64,000 bases of DNA from Chloroflexota bacterium (GTDB lineage: Bacteria > Chloroflexota > Anaerolineae > Promineifilales > Promineifilaceae): NCBI GenBank assembly GCA_014584575.1, contig JACTMP010000031.1, forward strand, positions 29,996-93,995, given 5' to 3'. Positions within the stretch are counted from its first letter, which is position 1. Each line of letters opens with the position of its first letter. A program made the translations under genes and the position numbers. This document shows positions 9,233-18,224 of this stretch, one piece after another. A model generated the notes under the pieces. The model saw nothing but the letters and a program-made list of their open reading frames with translations. It had not been told where the DNA came from and searched no databases.

Positions 9233-10603
9233 ATGAGCAACGATGTATTACAAAAAATAGAGGCGCATATTGAGCAAAATCTGGACTACTGGAAGGGGCA
9301 GCTGGCGCGGTTGTGCGCCCAGCCCAGTGTTTCGGCGCAAAATTGGGGTATTGATGCCTGCGCCGAACTGGTAGCCACGATGCTGCGCGAACAAGGGTAT
9401 ACCGCCCAGGTACTGCCATCCGATGGCTACCCGGTGGTGGTGGGCGAAGGGGCCGGCGCCAGCGACAAGACCTTATTGTTTTACCTGCATTACGATGTGC
9501 AGCCGCCGGATCCGTTGGAGTTGTGGGAATCGGAACCGTTTACGCTGACGGAACGGGAGGGCGTCTTGTATGCCCGCGGCGTCAGCGATGACAAGGGGCA
9601 CATTATCTGTCGGTTGGCTGCGCTGGCTGCGGTGAAGGAGGTGTTGGGCGAACTGCCCTGCCGCGTCAAATTCATCATTGAGGGGGAAGAGGAGATTGGC
9701 AGCCCGAATATGCCCGCGTTTGTGGAGAAACAGCAGGAGTTGCTGGCGGCCGATGCCTGTATCTGGGAGTTTGGTGGCGTGGATTACGACGGCCGTCCCC
9801 GGCAGGCACTGGGGATGCGGGGCATTTGTTACGTGGAACTGTCGGTGCAATCGCTCAGCCGCGATGCACATTCCGGGCTGGGCGGCTCCATCTTTCCCAA
9901 CGCTGCCTGGCGGCTAACCTGGGCGCTGGGCACGCTGAAGGACCGGTTTGAGCGCATCCTTATCCCCGGCTTTTATGAAAATGTGCTGCCACCCAGTCCC
10001 CGCGACCTGGAATTGCTGGCGCGGCTGCCAGAGGAAGCGGCGGAATTAAAAGAGATGTATGGCGTAGAGCAATTTCTGTTGGGGCTTGAAGGCGGTTTAC
10101 CTTTGCAGCGCACGGCCGTGTTTGAACCCACCTGCACGATTTGTGGCCTCACCTCAGGCTATCAAGGTGTTGGTTCTAAAACGGTGCTGCCCGCTGGCGC
10201 CAGCGCTAAAGTGGATTTCCGCCTGGTGCCAAACCAGACGCCCCAGGAAGTGTTGGGCAAATTGCGGGCGCATCTGGATGAACAAGGGTTCCAGGATGTG
10301 CAGATTCAATTTCTGGGCGGCGGCCGACCGGCCAAAGTAGACCCAGATGATCCATTCGTGCAGATTGCCAATGAAACGGCCGTCGAAGTGTACGGCCGTG
10401 ACCCCATCATTGAACCGATCATTGGTGGCAGCGGCCCCAATTATCCTTTTATCCATACACTGGGACTGCCTCTGGTATCGGCCGGTGTGGGTTACCCCGG
10501 CAGTAACGTCCACGCACCCAACGAAAACATGAGCATCGCCAATTTCTTGTTGGGCACCAAACACACCGCTCGGATTATTGAACGTTTTGGACGGCAAGGG
10601 TGA
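9233..10603 (+). CDS. M20 family dipeptidase / metallopeptidase
   Basis: About 456 residues, starting at MSNDVLQKIEAH behind GAGGA; an in-frame TTG 48 nt earlier is less likely. The zinc-site motifs are complete: FYLHYDVQPPDP (His, Asp), GVSDDKGH (bridging Asp), EGEEEIGS (catalytic Glu pair), the RDAHSGLGGS start of the dimerisation lid, and a late His in SNVHAPNE. The architecture matches cytosolic nonspecific dipeptidases/carnosinase-like M20 enzymes, which hydrolyse dipeptides or N-acyl amino acids. It is probably co-transcribed with the upstream phosphatase gene, with no obvious functional link. Confidence 0.93.
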   Translation: MSNDVLQKIEAHIEQNLDYWKGQLARLCAQPSVSAQNWGIDACAELVATMLREQGYTAQVLPSDGYPVVVGEGAGASDKTLLFYLHYDVQPPDPLELWESEPFTLTEREGVLYARGVSDDKGHIICRLAALAAVKEVLGELPCRVKFIIEGEEEIGSPNMPAFVEKQQELLAADACIWEFGGVDYDGRPRQALGMRGICYVELSVQSLSRDAHSGLGGSIFPNAAWRLTWALGTLKDRFERILIPGFYENVLPPSPRDLELLARLPEEAAELKEMYGVEQFLLGLEGGLPLQRTAVFEPTCTICGLTSGYQGVGSKTVLPAGASAKVDFRLVPNQTPQEVLGKLRAHLDEQGFQDVQIQFLGGGRPAKVDPDDPFVQIANETAVEVYGRDPIIEPIIGGSGPNYPFIHTLGLPLVSAGVGYPGSNVHAPNENMSIANFLLGTKHTARIIERFGRQG

Positions 10604-10692
10604 TGGATGAAATGAAGAGGTTATGGCGGGTTAATATGTTGAATAATATCGTTGAGGTAGGCAGACGCAAATGAATCGTCTAAACCAGAGTT

Positions 10693-10995
10693 ATGGCAGT
10701 AATTCAGGTAGAGAACATAGGGACACTTATATCAACGGCTTCCAGGCAACAAGGCAAAGCAACCATTACTGGTACAGGGGTAACTGTGAACCGGGTTATT
10801 CGATGGTACAAACTTGGGCGTAACCATGAAGAGATCGTGGAGATATTCGGGCATCTGAATCTGGCGCAAGTCTACGCAGCTTTGGCTTACTACTATGCCA
10901 ACCAGCTTGAGATTGATGCTCAAATTCAAGAAGAAGAAGAAGAAGAACGGATCGAACAAAGTTGGCTACAAGAGCAACATGCACAAGCAAAATAA
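10693..10995 (+). CDS. DUF433 domain-containing protein
   Basis: A 100-residue protein. The core GKATITGTGVTVNRVIRWYK, the IVEIFGHLNLAQVYAALAYYYAN segment and the acidic tail match DUF433, a small winged-helix-like domain often encoded next to DUF5615 PIN-like toxins as the antitoxin. No such partner lies on either side here, so this is an orphan copy. The C-terminal run of Glu residues (EEEEEE) is typical. A strong terminator follows immediately. DNA binding is inferred from the family. Confidence 0.8.
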   Translation: MAVIQVENIGTLISTASRQQGKATITGTGVTVNRVIRWYKLGRNHEEIVEIFGHLNLAQVYAALAYYYANQLEIDAQIQEEEEEERIEQSWLQEQHAQAK

Positions 10996-11022
10996 AAACC
11001 GGCTCAATAAGCCGGTTTTTTG
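10995..11022. terminator. Bidirectional Rho-independent terminator
   Basis: AAAACCGGCTCAATAAGCCGGTTTTTTG: an 8-bp GC-rich stem with A-tract and T-tract flanks. It ends the DUF433 gene and, read the other way, the peptidase gene ending at 11025. Confidence 0.85.
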
Positions 11023-11024
11023 TT

Positions 11025-12185
11025 TCAGTAGCCTGTAGCCGCCAGGGTGAGGAGCAAAAGCTGGCCCAGGCCGTTGGGCAGGTGCTGGGGGTCAAGGTAT
11101 TCGTCCAGGCGGTGGGCGTGGTGGGATTCGGCCAGGCCAATGCACACGGCCGTATACCCTTCACTCAGCGGTACATTGGCGTCGGTGCTGCTGGCAATCA
11201 GGCGGGGGTCGGCACAGCCAACGGCTTGCAGCGCCGCTATTGCCCATTGCACCAGGGGCACGTTGACCGCCAATTGCCCGGCCGGCCGGTTGCCGATCAA
11301 TTCCATGCGTACCCGGACATCCTTGCGTTTGTTGGCCTGCTCTACGATCTGACTGACGGCCGTGACCAACCCCTCCAACTCTACCAGCGACTCTGAGCGC
11401 AAATCCAGCAGCCCACTGGCCGACTGGGCAATGGTGTTGATCGAGGTGCCACCTTCAATGATACCCACATTGAAGGTGGTCTTCGGCGTTTTGGGCACAG
11501 CCAGCCGGTCAACTGCCACGATAATCCGCGCCAGTTCATGCACGGCGCTGCGTGCGCCAAAGTTGCCCCAGGAGTGTCCGCCCGGCGTTTGCACTGTCAA
11601 TTTAAAGCGGCGCACACCAATGCCCTGGTGGGAAATTTGCCCATACAACCCGCCTTCCACCACCAGGTAGGTGGCCTCGCCGCCAAATCGTTTCACCACT
11701 GCCCGCATCCCACGTAAATCACCCAGCCCCTCCTCGCCTACATTGGCCACAAACCAGATGTCGGCGGGCAATGGCAGCGCCGCCTCCCGCAGCACACGCG
11801 CCAGGGTGACAATACCGGCGACGCCGGTGGAGTTGTCGGCAATACCAGGGCCGTAGATGTAACGGCCGTCGCGCCGCACGGTCAGGTCGGTTTCCAGTGG
11901 GAACACTGTGTCGCTATGCGCAGAAATGATGACAGGGGGATGGGTGGGGCTGGAAGAAGGCAAACGGCCGTACACATTATGCAATTCATCCTGAGCCACA
12001 TCTTGCAGGTGTACGGCCGTGAACCGCTGCTCAATAAAGGCCGCCCGCGCCGCCTCCGCAAAGGTCGGCGCCGGGATTTGCTGTACGGCAATCGCCAGGT
12101 CAATCACCTGGTCACTCATCTGATGAAAGGCGGCCAAAATTGCCTGTATAGACGGGTGGGACACCAATGTGGGTATGGAACTCAT
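11025..12185 (-). CDS. M20/M28-type zinc peptidase
   Basis: A 386-residue metallopeptidase. ISAHSDTVFP carries the first metal His and Asp, GPGIADNSTG the bridging Asp, and NVGEEGLGDLRG the catalytic Glu pair. GGHSWGNFG marks the lid domain. The family covers peptidase T-like tripeptidases and aminoacylases; the exact substrate is open. The N-terminus QVIDLAIAVQQIPAPTFAE is typical of the carboxypeptidase/ArgE group. No signal peptide is seen, so it is likely cytosolic. It converges on the DUF433 gene through a shared terminator. Confidence 0.88.
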   Translation of the reverse strand: MSSIPTLVSHPSIQAILAAFHQMSDQVIDLAIAVQQIPAPTFAEAARAAFIEQRFTAVHLQDVAQDELHNVYGRLPSSSPTHPPVIISAHSDTVFPLETDLTVRRDGRYIYGPGIADNSTGVAGIVTLARVLREAALPLPADIWFVANVGEEGLGDLRGMRAVVKRFGGEATYLVVEGGLYGQISHQGIGVRRFKLTVQTPGGHSWGNFGARSAVHELARIIVAVDRLAVPKTPKTTFNVGIIEGGTSINTIAQSASGLLDLRSESLVELEGLVTAVSQIVEQANKRKDVRVRMELIGNRPAGQLAVNVPLVQWAIAALQAVGCADPRLIASSTDANVPLSEGYTAVCIGLAESHHAHRLDEYLDPQHLPNGLGQLLLLTLAATGY

Positions 12186-12227
12186 GCCGGGCGGGGAGTA
12201 TGTAGGGGCGTGGCCTTCTACCCGCCC

Positions 12228-12428
12228 CTACCCAAGCGGGCGAATCATCAAAATACCGATCAGACTGATAATCAGACCCAGATGCAAGAACAAATTACTT
12301 TCCACAATCCAATAACCCTGAAAAAATTGCAGTAGCAGGTTCAAAATGATCAATCCCAGGCCAATCAGTGGCAGCAAGCCCGGATACTTCGCCATAAATT
12401 CGCTCAATGTGTCCAGCAATTTGTTCAT
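12228..12428 (-). CDS. Small two-helix membrane protein
   Basis: 66 residues with two hydrophobic helices, about 17-37 and 44-62, separated by a short polar turn with GYWIVESN. It lies between the peptidase and hflX on the same strand, with a hairpin at 12447-12480 immediately upstream. I do not recognise a family. The strong hydrophobic pattern and fit to the gap favour a real gene, but the ribosome site (GGTGACTG) is weak. Confidence 0.5.
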   Translation of the reverse strand: MNKLLDTLSEFMAKYPGLLPLIGLGLIILNLLLQFFQGYWIVESNLFLHLGLIISLIGILMIRPLG

Positions 12429-12446
12429 CAGTCACCAACTTTGCCC

Positions 12447-12480
12447 AGAAGTTCAACTTCTTCAAAGAAGTTGAACTTCT
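12447..12480. repeat. Perfect hairpin AGAAGTTCAACTTCTTC / GAAGAAGTTGAACTTCT
   Basis: A 14-bp palindromic stem around TCAAAG, lying directly after the hflX stop on the minus strand. It probably acts as a transcript end or stabilising hairpin. Confidence 0.7.
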
Positions 12481-12481
12481 G

Positions 12482-13846
12482 CTACTCAACTTGATACGGT
12501 TCAAAATATGGTATCAGGCGATGGGGCAAACGTCCATAAACTCGTACCCCGTCCTGCCCATGCTCCTCGCTGTCTACCTGCCCGCGCTCGTACAATAGGG
12601 ACAGCAAGTCACCGCGCTGATACGGCAGCAACACCGAGATAGGCGCTAACAGGCTCACCATCACTGCTTCAATAGCCAACAGCAGTTGCTCAATTCCCTG
12701 ACCAGTAAGGGCAGATATGCGCACGGTGGGCACAGTCAAATCCAAGACTGTCTCTATATCGCTATCGGTGGGTAATTGGTCTACTTTGTTCAAAGCGACC
12801 ACCATCGGCAGGTGATCAACTTCCAGTTCCGCCAGGGTATCTTCGACGGACTCGACCTGGGCAACGACATGCGGATGGGTCACATCCACCACATGCAGCA
12901 GTAAGTCGGCGTCCCGTATCTCTTCCAGGGTAGCACGGAAAGCGGCCACGATCTGGGTGGGCAGCTTTTGGATGAAACCCACGGTGTCGGTGAAGAGGAC
13001 TTCACGGCCGTTGGGCATGATCACCTTGCGCGTCGTTGGGTCGAGTGTGGCAAAGAGCATGTCGGCGGACAACACATCGGCGTTGCTGAGTTTGTTTAGC
13101 AGCGTAGATTTCCCGGCATTGGTATAGCCCACAATGGCGACGACGGTCAACTCCGTCTGCTGCCGTTTGGTGCGGGCGGATTCGCGCCGGGCGCGCACCG
13201 TTTCCAAATCTTCTTTGATGGCGCTGATGCGGCGGCGAATTTCGCGCCGGTCAACTTCTAGCTGTGTTTCACCAGGGCCACGCACCCCTACGCCGCCGCT
13301 AACGCCACCACCGGCCCGCCCACCCGCCTGCCGCGCGAGGTGCGTCCACATGCGCGTCAGGCGAGGGGCGCGGTACTCCAACTGCGCCAGTTCCACTTGC
13401 AGCTTACCTTCGCGGGTCTGGGCGTGTTGGGCAAAGATGTCCAGAATGAGAGCCGTGCGGTCTATGACCTTTACTTCTTCGCCGAAAATCTCTTCCAGTT
13501 CGCGCTGGTGGCGTGGTTCCAATTCATCATCAAAAATAACAACGTTGGCGTCCAACTCGCCCACCAGCGTTTTGACTTCTTCTACTTTGCCGGGGCCAAT
13601 ATAGGTGGCGGAGTTGGGCTGGTCTAGCTGTTGGGTGGTCTGGCCGACCACATCCAACCCGGCGGTGTCCGTCAGCCGCGCCAATTCTTCCAGGCTGTCA
13701 TGCACGGTCAGCAACGGCCGTCCGCGCTTGAACTCCACGCCGACTAAAAAAGCCCGCTCACGCGGTTCGTTGGTGGGGTATGTTTTGTGGGTAATAGTTA
13801 CCTCCGTAATTCGTAATTCGTAATCCGTAATCCGACTACGGTTCAC
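12482..13846 (-). CDS. hflX: GTPase HflX
   Basis: A 454-residue ribosome-associated GTPase that splits stalled or heat-damaged ribosomes. The HflX N-domain contains ERAFLVGVE and the PGKVEEVK glycine segment, followed by a coiled-coil linker and the Obg-like G domain: G1 GYTNAGKST, the G3 DTVGFIQKLP and G4 NKVDQ. The first possible start is a GTG at 13846, but the first 15 or so codons lie inside an intergenic hairpin repeat (ITDYELRITEV). A perfect GGAGG stands 5 nt before an ATT codon at 13795, just ahead of the conserved region. Translation may therefore start at ATT. Confidence 0.94.
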   Translation of the reverse strand: MNRSRITDYELRITEVTITHKTYPTNEPRERAFLVGVEFKRGRPLLTVHDSLEELARLTDTAGLDVVGQTTQQLDQPNSATYIGPGKVEEVKTLVGELDANVVIFDDELEPRHQRELEEIFGEEVKVIDRTALILDIFAQHAQTREGKLQVELAQLEYRAPRLTRMWTHLARQAGGRAGGGVSGGVGVRGPGETQLEVDRREIRRRISAIKEDLETVRARRESARTKRQQTELTVVAIVGYTNAGKSTLLNKLSNADVLSADMLFATLDPTTRKVIMPNGREVLFTDTVGFIQKLPTQIVAAFRATLEEIRDADLLLHVVDVTHPHVVAQVESVEDTLAELEVDHLPMVVALNKVDQLPTDSDIETVLDLTVPTVRISALTGQGIEQLLLAIEAVMVSLLAPISVLLPYQRGDLLSLLYERGQVDSEEHGQDGVRVYGRLPHRLIPYFEPYQVE

Positions 13847-13873
13847 GGATTACGGCTCACGGATTACGGGCTA
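13801..13873. repeat. Degenerate tandem/inverted repeat (CGTAATCCG wording)
   Basis: Units of CGTAATTCG/CGTAATCCG on the left pair with CGGATTACGG units on the right. It lies between the MuiA-like gene and hflX, both on the minus strand. A sequence of the same wording recurs at 18973-19030. Confidence 0.7.
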
Positions 13874-13876
13874 AGA

Positions 13877-15475
13877 TCATTCAGAAAGCCCCGTGATCCG
13901 CAAAGCCGGGGGGTGTTCAACGACAAATTCGTAGGCGACGGTTTGTTTGGCCCCGGCGGGTAGGGTTAGATGCCATTCCAATTCGTTTAAGTCAGATTGC
14001 TCGGTGGGTGTGGGGCGGGGGCTTTCCAGCCGCACTTTGATCTGCTCGTTGCGGGAGACGGGGATGTGGTCGTGCAGTTCAACAGTCACGGCCGTGCCCA
14101 ATAAATTCTGCAACGCCATCTCATACCCAAAACGGGTGCGGCGCACATCACGCAGCATCTTTTTGTCCACCTCCCGTTTCTTCAATTCCCGCTCGACGGT
14201 GATGCGCTCTTCTACGCCCAGCAGCAGTTCCAGTTCGCCGCCGGTGGGTGTGTATGCCAGATTGGTACGGCCGATAAACTCATTCTCCACAAACAGACTG
14301 GCGGAACCGGGTAGCAATGGGCCGCTGCTGTTGTTGGTGATGGTTGCCCGGCGATAAACCGCATCTGTATGTTTGGGTACACAGAGATAGTCTAGTTTGG
14401 GGTCAAGCAGTAGCTGCTGCAACGTTGTTTTGTGTGGCGAACCGTCGCTGGGGATGTCGGCGGGATTGGGCACCTGAAAAGTCACGGCCGTGCCCTCGCT
14501 GCTGACAGTGGCCGTGCTGATTTCGGCATCAAGGGACAGAAATTCTGCCTGGATTGCCATTTCTTCGGCTGCCGGAGCAGCCGCAGCCATGGGGGCCGCA
14601 ACGGCCATGCGGACGCGAGCCTGCGGCGGCGGCATCGGTGGTGGAGGGGTATACACGTCCAGGTACCAGGGGTAGAGTTCCGGCAACTGCTGGTTGAGAG
14701 CAGGGCGGGCCGTGGAGACGTTGAGTTGCACGGCCGTCCAATCCTGCCCCGTCTGCTGCGTAATCTGGGCAATGTAGCTCAGTTCCACCGTCTGCCCCGC
14801 ATCCGTCTGCCGCAGCCGGGCGTCATACAACGGCTGCCAGCCGGCGTTGTGTACCACATAGGTCACTTCAGGCCGGAACGCACCTGCCGCCAATACCTCG
14901 ATCTCTACCACCGCCCGGTACCGTTCACGCGGACGCGCCGAACGCTGTTGGTTCAGTTCATTTTGTAACTTTTGCAGGCGGCGTTTCAGGTCGCGTTCCT
15001 GTTTTTTCAGGTCGCGCACGGCCGTGCGCATCTGCACATCCTGGTCACGTAAAAAGTCCAGCAAATTGGCCTGGTCTGTCACCGTCGTCCGGCCACGAGA
15101 CAGCCCTTTGGCAAACTCTACCGTCGCCGCCCGCAGCCCATCCAGATATTTGCCATGCTCTTGCCAGCGGGCCATGTCGTCGGCCAATACCTGCATTTCG
15201 TCCTGCGTTTGCTCGATTTGCAATTCCAGGTCACGCGCCTGGGCAGCAGGGGTTTCTGTGTAAAAGTGGCGGTTCACATCCACACTTTGAATGCGCACCC
15301 GCGCCGTGCCCTGCCCGGCCACGCGCACCGATTCCGGTTCCAGCACCAGGGGCAGTTCGTCCACCAGCAGCCGGTGTGTGCCTGCTTCGAGTTCACAGTC
15401 GGCTACGGCCGTGACCCGCGCCCGATCTGGATATACCACCACTCGTTCTACTGCCGCTTGTACAATAACGTCCAT
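13877..15475 (-). CDS. Mucoidy inhibitor MuiA family protein (DUF4140/DUF4139)
   Basis: 532 residues. The N-terminus VERVVVYPDRARVTAVADCEL is the DUF4140 signature. A coiled coil follows at about 80-170 (LELQIEQTQDEMQVLADD, DLKKQERDLKRRLQKLQNEL). The C-terminal DUF4139 domain includes SYIAQITQQTGQDW and the ending WHLTLPAGAKQTVAYEFVVEHP. A proline/alanine-rich insert (PPPPMPPPQARVRMAVAAPM) interrupts the domain, as in many homologues. The family's biochemical role is unknown. AAGGAAGG precedes the ATG. No signal peptide is seen. Confidence 0.88.
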   Translation of the reverse strand: MDVIVQAAVERVVVYPDRARVTAVADCELEAGTHRLLVDELPLVLEPESVRVAGQGTARVRIQSVDVNRHFYTETPAAQARDLELQIEQTQDEMQVLADDMARWQEHGKYLDGLRAATVEFAKGLSRGRTTVTDQANLLDFLRDQDVQMRTAVRDLKKQERDLKRRLQKLQNELNQQRSARPRERYRAVVEIEVLAAGAFRPEVTYVVHNAGWQPLYDARLRQTDAGQTVELSYIAQITQQTGQDWTAVQLNVSTARPALNQQLPELYPWYLDVYTPPPPMPPPQARVRMAVAAPMAAAAPAAEEMAIQAEFLSLDAEISTATVSSEGTAVTFQVPNPADIPSDGSPHKTTLQQLLLDPKLDYLCVPKHTDAVYRRATITNNSSGPLLPGSASLFVENEFIGRTNLAYTPTGGELELLLGVEERITVERELKKREVDKKMLRDVRRTRFGYEMALQNLLGTAVTVELHDHIPVSRNEQIKVRLESPRPTPTEQSDLNELEWHLTLPAGAKQTVAYEFVVEHPPALRITGLSE

Positions 15476-15496
15476 CGTGTCCCTTCCTTTGCAAAA

Positions 15497-15575
15497 GTAA
15501 GCAGTGAGCGGTAGGCGGTGAGCAGTAGCCCCACACTGCTCACTGCCTACCGCTCACCGCTAACCACTCACTTAC
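15497..15575. repeat. Long intergenic hairpin (GTGAGCGGTAGGC wording)
   Basis: GTAAGCAGTGAGCGGTAGGCGG-type units at 15497-15527 pair with CTGCCTACCGCTCACCGC units at 15538-15575. The right edge contains the TAA stop codon of the downstream-strand histidine kinase gene (15572-15574), so the repeat lies flush against coding sequence. Confidence 0.75.
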
Positions 15576-16765
15576 ATTCCCCACATTGGCTCTTTCAACC
15601 AGAGCGGCAATTCAATATGAAAAGTGCTGCCGGGGCAGGTTTCTTCATCGTAGCCAACGCTTTGCGCCCAAATCTGGCCGCCGTGCGCCTCAATAATCCC
15701 TCTGGCAATGGGCAGCCCCAGACCAGGGCCGCCGCCTTTGAACTTCGTTTTGCTGGACGAGTGCAGGCTGGCGTCGGCGGCCGTGCCAAATTTGTTGAAA
15801 ATCAGCTCCAGGTCAGTGTGGGCAATGCCAATGCCGGTATCCGTCACCTGAATATCCAGAAAGCCGCCCATCTCATCAGACGATTCATCCTGGCGGGTGG
15901 GCACGGCCGTGATCGTCACCTTTCCCCCATCGGGTGTATATTTCAAGGCATTCATCACCACTTTGCTCAACGCCTTCTTCAACTTTTCCTCGTCGCCAAA
16001 GGTTGTGGAAGGGACGCCAAAGGGCAAAATGACCAGTTCCACCTGCCGTTCGCCAAAATGCTTGTTCAGGCTATCGGCCAACATCAGCACCAGGCGTTCC
16101 AGGTTGATTTCCCGGTACTTAATCTCAAACGACTTCAAATCCAGCAACGAGACATCAATCAGGTCGCCAATCACCTCGCGCATCCGGCGGAAGCCGTTAT
16201 TAAAACCGTCCAGATACACCGTCAGGCGCGGTTCATTTTTCAATTCCGCCCGCAAAATGTTGGCATACCCTTCAATAATGGTTAGTGGCGTTTTCAGTTC
16301 GTGGGCGGCTACGGCGATGAATTTTGTCTTGGTCTCTTCCAGCCGGTCTTCCTGTTGGCGTAGTTGCACCATGTGTTCAATCACGTCGGCGCGTTGAATA
16401 TCGGTAGCCAGTTGCGAAGCTTCGATGATGGCATAGGTGAGAATGTCGTCTAACTGACGCATGGCCCGCAATGTTTCTTGCGGCGGGAACTGCCGTTCCA
16501 GGCGGGCGATGATCTCCTGCTTCAGCACCCGCAGCACCACCAGCCAATCATACGCTCCCCGCGCATCATGCCCAATGCTGGTCAGCGCCCAGGATTGCAC
16601 ATTGGCAAGCTGCAATTCTGGCAGCGCCGTCACGCTGTCTGCCAGCAGCGCCAGGAACTCAAAGAGGTCGTCCTCGTCCACCAGCATGTTCGGAGCGCGG
16701 CGCAACGTACCGCTGCACAGCAGAGCCGCATTCTGGCGCAACCACAGATTCAATCCTTCAGCCAC
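15572..16765 (-). CDS. Cytosolic sensor histidine kinase
   Basis: 397 residues from a GTG start with AAGGAGA about 8 nt upstream. No membrane segments are present. Residues about 1-150 are an unassigned helical sensor region. HisKA follows, with the phospho-accepting His in AAHELKTPL (around residue 154), and then HATPase_c with the N box (VVMNALKYTPDGG), DTGIGI, and the G2 loop GGGPGLGLPI. No response regulator is adjacent, so the partner is unknown. The kinase domain is highly similar to that of the larger kinase at 19025-21067 (shared SSKTKFKGGG.GLGL and WA.S.GYDE), suggesting duplication. Confidence 0.9.
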   Translation of the reverse strand: MAEGLNLWLRQNAALLCSGTLRRAPNMLVDEDDLFEFLALLADSVTALPELQLANVQSWALTSIGHDARGAYDWLVVLRVLKQEIIARLERQFPPQETLRAMRQLDDILTYAIIEASQLATDIQRADVIEHMVQLRQQEDRLEETKTKFIAVAAHELKTPLTIIEGYANILRAELKNEPRLTVYLDGFNNGFRRMREVIGDLIDVSLLDLKSFEIKYREINLERLVLMLADSLNKHFGERQVELVILPFGVPSTTFGDEEKLKKALSKVVMNALKYTPDGGKVTITAVPTRQDESSDEMGGFLDIQVTDTGIGIAHTDLELIFNKFGTAADASLHSSSKTKFKGGGPGLGLPIARGIIEAHGGQIWAQSVGYDEETCPGSTFHIELPLWLKEPMWGM

Positions 16766-16784
16766 AGAGGCGTCTCCTTGAAGA

Positions 16785-16838
16785 GTGTCATGTGTCGAGT
16801 GTCAAGTGTCCCGTGGGACTTGACACCTGACACTTGAT
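16785..16838. repeat. Hairpin AGTGTCAAGTGTCCC / GGGACTTGACACCTGACACT that runs into trmFO
   Basis: A near-palindrome of GTGTC words. The last roughly 16 codons of trmFO and its TGA stop lie within it, so the repeat has replaced the original end of that gene. Confidence 0.75.
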
Positions 16839-18155
16839 ACCATTTGCGCGGGCAAAGCGGCGCAGGGCGGTCAGGGCGCGTTCGCTGTACCACTGATACC
16901 GTTCAGATTTGGGTAAATCATGCTGCGGCGCAGGAAGCAAGCCAAAGTTAGCCTTCATGGGCTGGAAATGGCGGGCTTCGGCATGGGTCACATAATGGCA
17001 CAGCGCACCCAGCATGGTGGTAGGCGGCAGGATGACGGGCAGTTGCCCTTTTAGCAGCCGGGCGGCATTGATGCCTGCCAGCAGCCCGGTAGCCGCGTTA
17101 CCCATATAGCCCTCCACGCCGGTGATTTGCCCGGCAAAAAAGAGGTCGGCGCGGCCACGATATTGCAGCGAGGGGTGCAACAACTGCGGCGCGTTGATGT
17201 AGGTATTGCGGTGCATCATGCCGTAGCGCATAAATTCGGCGTTTTGCAGGCCGGGGATCAGGCGCAAGACGCGCTTTTGTTCACCCCACCGCAGGTTAGT
17301 CTGGAAACCGACGATGTTGTACAGGGAGCCGATGAGGTTGTCCTGGCGCAGTTGCACAACGGCATACGGCCGTGTCCCCGACCGCGGATCCTCCAACCCT
17401 ACCGGGCGCATGGGGCCAAAGGCCAGCGCCTTGTCGCCGCGCCGGGCAATTTGCTCGATGGGCATGCAGCCTTCAAAAAAGTGGGGGTCTTCTTGCTCAA
17501 ACTGCTTCAAAGTGATCGTATCGGCCGCTAACAACGCTTCCTGAAATTGAAAATACTCCTCTTTGTTCAGCGGACAGTTGATGTAGTCGCCTTCTTCCTG
17601 TTCACCACGATCATAGCGGGAGTCGCGGAAGGCGATGGACATATCAATGCTGTCGGCCTGCACAATGGGGGAGAGGGCGTCATAAAAGTAGAGGTGCTGC
17701 TGCCCGGTGAGCTCACTGATGCTGGCTGCCAAAGCAGAGGAGGTGAGCGGGCCGCTGGCGATGATGGTGGGGGTGGGCGGCACGGCCGTGACCTCCTCCC
17801 GTATCAGTTCAATCAACGGGTGGCTCTCTATTTTTTCCGTCACCCGCTGCGCAAACAGGTCCCGGTCTACGGCCAGAGAAGAACCGGCGGGCACGGCCGT
17901 CTCCTGGGCGCAGGCCAATATCAATGACCCCAGACCGCGTAGTTCCGCCTTGAGCAGGCCGGGCGCTTTGTCCGGCAAAAAGGAGCCAAGCGAATTGCTG
18001 CAAACAAGTTCGGCCAGCCAGGGGGTTGCATGGGCTGGCGTGGCCTGCTGCGGTCGCATCTCGTACAAACGAACGGGTATGCCCAATTCTGCCGCTTGCC
18101 AGGCTGCTTCGGCTCCCGCCAGACCGCCACCAATAACAATCAACGCTGTATGCAT
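16788..18155 (-). CDS. trmFO: Methylenetetrahydrofolate-tRNA-(uracil-5-)-methyltransferase TrmFO
   Basis: About 455 residues; a folate/FAD enzyme that makes m5U54 in tRNA. The start [18 protein letters not shown] is the FAD-binding motif. Family segments follow: [57 protein letters not shown], and [18 protein letters not shown] chose ATG 18155: TAAAAT lies 7 nt upstream and there is no Shine-Dalgarno, which suggests a leaderless message; an upstream extension would be non-homologous. The last residues ([14 protein letters not shown]) come from an intergenic hairpin and are not expected to be conserved. Confidence 0.96.
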   Translation of the reverse strand: MHTALIVIGGGLAGAEAAWQAAELGIPVRLYEMRPQQATPAHATPWLAELVCSNSLGSFLPDKAPGLLKAELRGLGSLILACAQETAVPAGSSLAVDRDLFAQRVTEKIESHPLIELIREEVTAVPPTPTIIASGPLTSSALAASISELTGQQHLYFYDALSPIVQADSIDMSIAFRDSRYDRGEQEEGDYINCPLNKEEYFQFQEALLAADTITLKQFEQEDPHFFEGCMPIEQIARRGDKALAFGPMRPVGLEDPRSGTRPYAVVQLRQDNLIGSLYNIVGFQTNLRWGEQKRVLRLIPGLQNAEFMRYGMMHRNTYINAPQLLHPSLQYRGRADLFFAGQITGVEGYMGNAATGLLAGINAARLLKGQLPVILPPTTMLGALCHYVTHAEARHFQPMKANFGLLPAPQHDLPKSERYQWYSERALTALRRFARANGIKCQVSSPTGHLTLDT

Positions 18156-18162
18156 GAGCGGG

Positions 18163-18168
18163 ATTTTA
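18163..18168 (-). promoter_or_regulatory. -10 box of a probable leaderless trmFO promoter
   Basis: TAAAAT on the minus strand, 7 nt before the ATG at 18155. The hexamer 17 nt further upstream (TTTTAT) is a poor -35. Confidence 0.4.
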
Positions 18169-18182
18169 TCACACACGGGCAG

Positions 18183-18218
18183 GCAATAAAAAACGGCCGT
18201 TGGGGGCAACGGCCGTTG
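18183..18218 (-). terminator. Terminator made of two ACGGCCGT copies
   Basis: Read on the minus strand, AACGGCCGTTG pairs with CAACGGCCGTT around CCCC and runs into TTTTTTATT. It lies downstream of the phosphoribosyltransferase gene and directly upstream of the trmFO promoter. Confidence 0.75.
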
Positions 18219-18224
18219 AAAATT

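Noticed and set aside
10693..11025. Toxin-antitoxin module with the DUF433 gene
   Set aside because: No DUF5615 or other toxin-like gene adjoins it; the neighbours are peptidases.
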